The translations under genes and the position numbers were made by a program. The notes under the pieces are model-generated. The model was not told where the DNA came from. It did no database searches and saw only the letters and a program-made list of their open reading frames with translations. Shown here piece by piece: positions 57,901 through 64,000 of a DNA stretch of 64,000 bases. Numbering within the stretch: position 1 is the stretch's first letter; every line of letters begins with the position of its first letter. Location of the stretch: NCBI GenBank assembly GCA_907163345.1, contig CAJQUN010000001.1:7812001-7876000 (forward strand), in the 5' to 3' direction. The DNA is from Haberlea rhodopensis. Lineage: Eukaryota; Streptophyta; Magnoliopsida; Lamiales; Gesneriaceae.

Positions 57901-60900
57901 GATTTTGGAAGACCAGTAATAAAGTCCATGACAGTGTCTTCCCAAATCATAGTAGGGATTGGCAACGGTTGCAGTAGACCTGCCGGTGAGGTGGCTTGAT
58001 ATTTGTGCTGCTGACACTCTTCACATTCTGCCACATAGTTGTAAATATCCTTCTTCATTCCTTGCCAATGTAAATTCGCTGCCAATCTCCTATATGTACG
58101 ATAGGCCCCCGCATGGCCTCCAACTGGGGAGTTATGGTATTCTGCCAGTAGCTTGTTAACCCATGCTGTGTCTCGTGGAATCACCACCCTGCCTTTGTAC
58201 AACAATTTATCATGCAGTAGAAAATAGGGTGAAGGAACGTGAGGTTGTTCCTTAAGCTATGAATCTTTTTTTGTATAAATGTGTCTTGCTTTACAGCCTC
58301 GGCCAGCTGTTCCCTTTCTGTGCAGAACGGCACACTGATAGCCTGTAACTCCCCCTCAAAGTCAACCCTTGAGAGTGCATCTGCTACTTTATTTGTAATG
58401 CCTGGCTTATACATGACTTCGAAGTCGTAACCAAGCAATTTAGCCAACCATTTCTGCTGGTCCGGCGTTGTGATGCACTGTTGAGTCAAAAATTTTAAAG
58501 ATTTGTGGTCAGTAAGTACCTGAAATCGGCGTCCCAGTAGGTATGGTCTCCAATGTTGGATAGCCAAGACAAGCGCCATGAGCTCCTTCTCGTAAACTGA
58601 TTTGGACAGGGCTCGTTCTGCCAAATCTTTGCTGAAAAATGCTATTGGTTTGTTCTCCTGCGTGAGTACAGCCCCCAATCCCTTGCCCGAAGCGTCACAT
58701 TCTACCACAAAAGCTTTGTGAAAATCTGGGACAGCCAGTACTGGAGCCTCAGTGAGCAAGAGTTTTAACTTGTTAAAAGCATTTTGTGCCTCACTTCCCC
58801 AACTAAATCCCTCTTTCTTTAGTAATCCAGTAAGGGGTTTAGCAATTTTGCCATATTCCTTAATGAACCGTCTATAATAATCCGTGAGGCCGAGAAAACC
58901 CCGGACGCCCTTCACATTTTTTGGTGTGGGCCAGCCTTTAACACTTCGAGATCAACCTCCATGCCCCTTTTGGATATGATGTGCCCTAGATACCCCACTT
59001 GAAGCTGCCCAAAAATGCATTTTTTTTGTTGGCCACAAAACTATTAGTTTTTAGCACCTCCAGTACCACTCTTAAGTGGTGAACATGGTCCAGCCCTGTT
59101 TCACTATATATTAATATATCATCAAAGAAAACCAAAACAAATTTGCGTAAATTGGGACAAAATAATTCATTCATGGTGGCTTGAAACGTTGCGGGGGCGT
59201 TTTTCAAGCCAAATGGCATTACAAGAAACTCATAGTGGCCCGAGTGAGTCCTAAAAGCTGTTTTAGCGACATCATCTTGCTTGACCTAAATTTGGTGGTA
59301 CCCCACTCGTAGGTCAATTTTTGAAAACACACTTGCTCCCCCAAGTTCATCTAACAATTCTTCTATAACCGAAAATGGGATATTTATCGGATATGGTGAT
59401 CTCATTTAATACCTATAGTCGACACAAAATCGCCAACTCCCATCTTTTTGTTAACGAGAATCACTGGGCTAAAATTGGGGCTAGAACTTGGTTGGATAAT
59501 ACCTGAAAGCAACATTTCTATTACTAATTTTTCAATCTCAAATTTTTTTTTGCTATGAGCGTATCGATATGGTCTTACTCTCTCAACAGATCACAAATTT
59601 CTACAGCACCCCCTGAAATTTTCTCAACAGATCACAAATTTCTACAGCACCCCCTGAAATTTTCTCAACAGATCACAAATTTCTACAGCACCCTCCTCCA
59701 CACGATGTGACGGCCGTCCATCTGATTCTTCAGTCAAGGACATTACAAGCCCCAGAACTCGACATTTGTTGTTTTTACCAAAGAAGCTAGAGTGGTAGGA
59801 GTGCGACTGAGAGTTGGTCTCCCCATAAGGTGACCTCTTGATTTTCTTTCAAAAATTTTAGCGTCATTTTCACCCAATCCACTTTGATTTCTCCCAAAGT
59901 GCATAACCAAGCGACTCCAGAATTAAATCCACCCCTTCCAAACCAAATAAATATCCATCAATTTCGACTTCACAAGTACCTAACCCCACCTTCAACCCCG
60001 CACACATTCCCCGTGATGTGACTCTTTGACCATCCCCTAAACACACTCCAAATTCTCGTGTTTGTGACTGGTATATCAAGCTTCCCTACCATCTGTTGAG
60101 ATAAGAAATTGTGGCTTGCACCACTGTCTATCATAACAATCACTGGGACGCCGCCTAAACTTCCCCGAATTTTGATTGTTCTTGGTTGTGAGATGCCTCC
60201 TACTGAGAATAACAAGTCAAGAGTACTTACCTCACCTTCAAACTCCTCCTCGCCCTGCTGTGCTTGCACTTTCTCATTATTTTCCATTAGAACAGGTATC
60301 TCCTCCTCCTCATCTTCTGCCAATGCCACCACCCGTAAGGATTTATTTGGGCATTGGTGTTGTGGTGAGTATTTCTGTCCACAGCTGAAACATAAGCCCT
60401 TCTCTCTCCGTCGCAAGAATTCCTGATTTGAATAAGTATAGACGTCTTTGGTTTTGCCATCCATTGGTTTGTTGCAACCCACTGGTCCCAGCGGGACCCG
60501 AAGGTGTTGGGTGGAAGAAATTCAGCCGCATTAGGTGGCTGGTGGTATTGCCCAGTGCCCCATCGGACTGATTGCTGGCTTGTATGCCCCGAGAATGGCT
60601 GAGAGAAACTGGGGGATTTAGAACCGCCCCCATGATCAATTGTGTTACGCCATTGATGTTTCCAATCACCATTTCCTAACTCCCTCTCAACTGCTCTGGC
60701 GAGCTCAATGGCTCGGATTACTGTCACGGGTCGGTGTGTTTCCACTTTAAACCACATATCTTTCCGTAATCCTCCTAAAAAATTGCCGATATAGTGCTCC
60801 TCCGCCGGTTCTGGATTGTCCAATCAACATCTCAAATTGTTCAACATATTCTTTGACAGAATGATATTTTTGACGCAATGATGTCAATTGTTGATACGGA

Positions 60901-63890
60901 TTGTCAATGAGTTCTCCGCTAAAGCGTCGAACCAGTTCCATCTTCAAGTGATCCCATGTTATTGATGGAATCCGAAGTTTGATCCAACGAATCCAATGCA
61001 TTGCTGTCCCTTCCATGCATACATACGCCATTTGGACTTTTTGTTTTGGGGTGGTGTGTCATTGCTGTCAAAATACTGATCAGCCTTCATCACCCAACTC
61101 ACAGGGTCAGTGCCATTGAAGCTAAGCAATTCCAATCACCGAAGGGTGTGGCGCATTTCATCATGCCCATAATTTCGATCACCTATGGACGAACACCCAT
61201 GCCTACCCCGTCGTTCTGCCAATTTTCTCGTTGGTCGCCGTCAGTGTCGAGACGTGGTTCTTGTCGTTCTTGAGCTTCTTCAGTGGCCTTTGTTTGTTTC
61301 TCACTCATGGTAATTAAAATCGCTCCTAAAGCTTCTTTGATTTCTTTCATATCAACGTCCATGGATTGTTTCCATGATAGAGTAGTGACCTCCATGGTTG
61401 CTATCGCCTTTTCTAATGCTTCCACTCCCTTTTCTAATGCTTCCACTCGTGCATCAGAACGTGTAGTTGTCATCTGAAATCCTCAGGGCTTATTTCGAAA
61501 CGGGCAGGTCGGACCAAATTGTTAGGAGCGATAGTGATTCTCACAGAAAATCATACGAGTTTTTTTTGGAAATTTTCTCTATATTGAATCTGAACAAAAC
61601 TGAATTGAAAATACAATGAATAAAATGCAAAAAAAACCTCTTGCTAACTTTTACTCAAGAAGCTGAACTTCTAGCCCAAGCATCAACATGCTAATCTCAC
61701 TCAAAATCTAGTCTGCCCTCTCTCTCCTTCTCTCACGGATTTATTCTTATTTCCCATAACAAACTAACTGATCATCCAACAACTTTCTTTTCTCTCCCCA
61801 CGCTATCTGTCCTTTAGCTCTTCTGTGATAGACCTTTATGGGCTTAGTGTCACGGGATGAGAGCTTTCACCCAAACTTTCTCGAACCCGTGCGACACTTG
61901 ACTAGTAACCCCGCGTTGCTAGCAAGTCAGCCTTCCATCCGAGTTGGTTGCTAAAGTGCTAGAAAGAGAAAGAACACAAAGAGAGCTTGAGAGAATGCTT
62001 TGAAGAGTATATTGCTTGAATGCTTGATTGAAAACTTGATGATTACAAGTGAGATCCTACCCCCTTTATATACAAGTTCACCTCCTCAATGGACGGTGAT
62101 GATCGATTTGATCTAATGGCTAGAAATGATCTTCTAGGATGTTCCACACATCTACAAACTTCTACATACTTCTACTATGTACATCTCTATAAGGTTCTAC
62201 AATAACCTACATATAAAAGAATGTACAAGAGATGTCTAGAATCTTCCAGGGAGCTCCAAAATGTTCTTCAAGCTTCCGGGAGTTTCCTGACGTCACATAG
62301 CCTCTCGATGTATGCCGGAATCTTCTAGAAAGTTGTGGGTCGTGACATTAGGCTCTTTTACTTGAATTTCCCCTTGGGCTTCTACCATTGGGCCCTGGTT
62401 CTCATCATTTAGATAATGTCCCGTAACATCTAATTTCACCTATAGATATTGAAGGAGTCGGTGGTGTTGTTCCTCTTGTTATCGTTAATGTTTGAACCAG
62501 AAAAAAAAAAACATAAAACCACTACCAAAGGAAAGGTCATGCTCTAAAATAATGGTCAACAACTCAAATTTTACCTGGCTAATTGTATATATCTTAGCAT
62601 CCTTCCTGCCCATCATCACACTTTATTTGGAATGCTATATTTGATAATAGTACCTGATATGGCATCGATTTGTTCCCTTTATCTACCCCAATATTCTTCT
62701 CTCATCTTTCAATGATAAATCTCTTCCAGGTATTTGAATGCCATTCAAACAAATGCTCCTCATCTTCTACGTTACCTGGCAACTGCTTTCATTGTCAACA
62801 AAAGGAGGCGGCCTCAACTTAAAGAGTTCATCAAGGTTATCCAGCAAGAGCAGTATTCTTATGAAGATCCTATCACAGAGTTTTTGACATGTTTATATGT
62901 CAACTATGACTTTGATGGGGCTCAAAGGAAAACGAAGGAGTGTGAAGAAGTAAGCTTCCGAACTGTAAACAGTTAATCAATCATATCTGCGAGATCCTGT
63001 CAGTGTGAAAATTTCATACTTATTTAATCATATTGTCTATATATGTCTTGATCGTTCACCTTTCTTAGGCATTTATGTTTAAATGTTCATTATTGTTGGA
63101 TCTTTAAAGTTAATGGCATATAATTGGAAATGATAATATATGATTCAGATTACCTGTGCCACAACTATAACACAATCAATGCCTAACTCTACGTTTTCTT
63201 TTCATTCTGAAAATTCATTTTCAAGTGTGCACCATGTTCATTAATTTGTTGTGAAAAGTTGACTTAACGCTTTTTGCATTTATTTTATGATAGTTCTTAT
63301 CCCTCAAGATGAACTATTTTAGAAGATTTCTGATTTATGTTGGTTATGTTGCTGTCTTCTAAGTACGGTAATCCATTGCAATTGAGTTGACAGATCTTTA
63401 CTTTTTTATTTTGAGTTGACAGATCTTTACGTTTATTTTATTATAATATTATTGTGAGTAGGTCATCTCATTGAGTATATCCAAGTTTATCCGCCTACGC
63501 CTTATTATCATGTTGCAGGCAATCTTGAATGACCCATTCCTTGGTAAACGCGTTGAAGAAGGAAATTTTACAACTGTACCATTAAGAGATGAGTTCCTCG
63601 AGAATGCTCGGCTTTTCATTTTTGAGACCTACTGTCGCATTCATCAGCGCATTGACATGGGGTATGTGCACGTGCATTGTTTTGTGTAGATTGTTTTTCT
63701 TAGTCAAATGAATTTGGACCATTTTGAGTCACTACTTGGTGCTGTTTGACAGTATGCTTGCTGAGAAACTGAATTTGAACTATGAGGAAGCTGAGAGATG
63801 GATAGTGAATCTCATAAGGACTTCAAAACTTGATGCCAAGATCGATTCCAAGACTGGAACAATCACTATGGAACCGAATTTTCCCAATGT
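54942..63890 (+). CDS. EIF3E: eukaryotic translation initiation factor 3 subunit E (eIF3e/INT6), 3' end beyond window
   Basis: Subunit e of the eIF3 complex, a PCI-domain scaffold on the 40S ribosome. Exons: 54942-55152, 55381-55535, 55950-56177, 56269-56390, 62730-62949, 63519-63661, 63753-63890, all with GT..AG introns and consistent phase (405 codons plus 2 nt). The N-terminal eIF3e domain reads RIAPQLDRHLVFPLLEFLQE, NHTNMVDYAMDIHKSLY and NAVQELRADKQHN. The helical repeats include YAKFQFECGNYSGAADYLYQ. The PCI domain includes RRRPQLKEFIKVIQQE, VPLRDEFLENARLFIFETYC and LNLNYEEAERWIVNLIRTSK. About 35 residues of the usual roughly 440 are missing beyond the window. The start follows the family: ATG then AAKYDLTQRIAP. 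Intron 4 is 6.3 kb because of a gypsy element; all visible exons are intact. Confidence 0.95.
56577..56988 (-). repeat. 3' LTR of the Reina-like element (412 bp)
   Basis: Bounded by the TSD on the left; it ends CCCGTAACA next to the polyprotein end. Confidence 0.92.
56989..59600 (-). pseudogene. Reina-like pol: RT, RNase H, integrase
   Basis: From right to left: RT (MPFGLKNAPATFQATMNELF near 59160-59219, catalytic LVFFDDILIYS near 59100-59135); RNase H frame 58915-58181 (VECDASGKGLGAVLTQENKP, FFSKDLAERALSKSVYEKEL, VLTDHKSLKFL), then integrase zinc region and core (GGHAGAYRTYRRL, CEECQQHK, MDFITGLPKSKGYDAI near 57880-58140; SDRDPTF near 57730-57750; a degraded HPQKHGQSEVLNRCLETYF), and a C-terminal module (VHPVFHASQLKK near 57125-57160). 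The tail after it lacks a recognisable complete chromodomain. Frame breaks separate at least six pieces. Confidence 0.9.
59581..59694. repeat. 41-bp tandem repeat, about 2.75 copies
   Basis: A unit starting tctcaacagatcacaaattt and containing ctacagcacccc begins at 59581, 59622 and 59663. It lies inside the gypsy pol, between protease and RT, so it is a slippage-type expansion that disrupts coding. Confidence 0.88.
59695..61473 (-). pseudogene. Reina-like gag and protease
   Basis: The start is near 61473 (MTTTRSDARVEALEKGVEAL, a heptad-like N-terminus). The gag block follows (MHWIRWIKLRIPSITWDHLK near 60940-61000; VKEYVEQFEMLIGQ near 60825-60870). The nucleocapsid finger reads CFSCGQKYSPQHQC near 60350-60395, with the spaced Cys/His seen in this lineage. 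The retropepsin motif is VMIDSGASHNFLSQQ near 60085-60130. The frame is broken in several places. Confidence 0.85.
61520..62428 (-). repeat. 5' LTR of the Reina-like element (split by insertion)
   Basis: About 405 bp of LTR sequence matching 56577-56988 in two parts, 61520-61847 and 62348-62428. Confidence 0.9.
61848..62347. mobile_element. 500-bp solo-LTR-like insertion in the Reina-like LTR
   Basis: It begins TGTCACGGGATGAG and ends GGGTCGTGACA, with short inverted termini TGTCACG/CGTGACA. The intact sister LTR (56577-56988) shows the site before insertion: it reads ggcttaggctc, and here ttag is duplicated on both sides (61844-61847, 62348-62351). The 4-bp TSD and TG..CA ends fit a solo LTR of an unassigned family. 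No coding capacity. Confidence 0.75.
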
Positions 63891-64000
63891 GTAAGTTACA
63901 CTAATACAGATCATATTGTGAAATAACTGTTTAGACTTTATTTGGCAGGCGTGTTCTTCTCGATAATCATACTTCATGTGCAAAGATAAATGACATTTAT
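63891..64000 (+). other. start of eIF3e intron 7
   Basis: A gtaagt donor follows exon 7. An AG at about 63949 is followed by sequence that does not fit the eIF3e C-terminus, so the next exon probably lies right of the window. Confidence 0.55.

Larger units (their letters stand above)
56577..62428 (-). mobile_element. Reina-like Ty3/gypsy chromovirus, minus strand, in eIF3e intron 4
   Basis: The LTRs are 56577-56988 and 61520-62428 (the latter enlarged by a 500-bp insertion). Both begin TGTTAGGAGCG and end CCCGTAACA. The TSD tctaa is perfect (56572-56576, 62429-62433). On the minus strand the order is 5' LTR (right), primer site with cggaccaa (about 61497-61516), gag, protease, RT, RNase H, integrase, 3' LTR (left). 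Frames are broken in many places. The element is antisense to the host gene. Confidence 0.92.
56391..62729 (+). other. enlarged intron 4 of eIF3e (6.3 kb)
   Basis: The donor gacaa|gtatta (56390/56391) and acceptor cttccag|gtattt (62729/62730) restore the Lys codon of FNQDKYLNAIQTN. Without the gypsy element (56577-62428 and one tctaa) the intron would be about 480 bp. Its remainder has no other feature. Confidence 0.93.

Noticed and set aside
63948..64000. Possible exon 8 of eIF3e after the AG at about 63949
   Set aside because: The translation does not resemble the family's C-terminal sequence and soon meets a stop; the true exon is probably outside the window.

Overview
This is a nuclear plant genome window, from a flowering plant and most likely a eudicot. 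The reasons are intron-split plant genes with GT..AG junctions, AT-rich spacers, and dense plant-type repeats (Ty1/copia, Ty3/gypsy chromoviruses, Tat-type and Tekay-type solo LTRs, hAT elements, LINEs and an endogenous pararetrovirus). There are no prokaryotic features, operons or CRISPR arrays. I did not identify the species.

Three host genes, all on the + strand, form the backbone. (1) A cytosolic glycerol-3-phosphate dehydrogenase gene (GPDHC1-like, 3552-12775) is broken. A copia element (4166-11791), which itself carries a Tat-type solo LTR, sits in the coding sequence. About 58-60 codons plus the first 28 bp of the 5' LTR are missing at the left junction, and the last exons are out of frame by one base. 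(2) An S-formylglutathione hydrolase gene (14873-38786) is fully readable as seven exons (287 aa). Its second intron is 21.9 kb long and holds a nest of LTR elements at least four deep. (3) An eIF3e (INT6) gene starts at 54942 and runs off the right edge. Its fourth intron (6.3 kb) holds a Reina-like gypsy element whose 5' LTR carries a 500-bp solo-LTR-like insertion.

The nest in SFGH intron 2, from outside in: a minus-strand copia element (15545-37060, TSD ttgtt); in it a minus-strand Reina-like gypsy (about 15946-35427); in that a plus-strand Sirevirus-like copia derivative that encodes only GAG (18354-33568); in that a very young plus-strand Tekay/Del-type chromovirus (20734-29891, TSD gcctt, near-identical LTRs). 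A 5'-truncated LINE (about 35698-36775) abuts the right outer LTR.

Between SFGH and eIF3e lies a roughly unit-length, decayed endogenous pararetrovirus on the minus strand (about 39660-51394). It is interrupted by a Tekay-type solo LTR (44099-48952, TSD cccgt), which is interrupted by a second solo LTR (45323-47650, TSD attat). A hAT element with recognisable TIRs and an 8-bp TSD (51853-54703) sits just upstream of eIF3e. A related, older hAT copy lies at the left edge (475-2631). A 488-bp hAT-type MITE (13093-13580) and an 830-bp poly(A)-tailed retroposon (13917-14746) separate the broken GPDH gene from SFGH.

Most element boundaries were set by TG..CA termini together with target-site duplications read directly from the sequence. 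Lineage names (Reina, Tekay/Del, Tat, Sirevirus, florendovirus-like) come from motif recognition without database searches.
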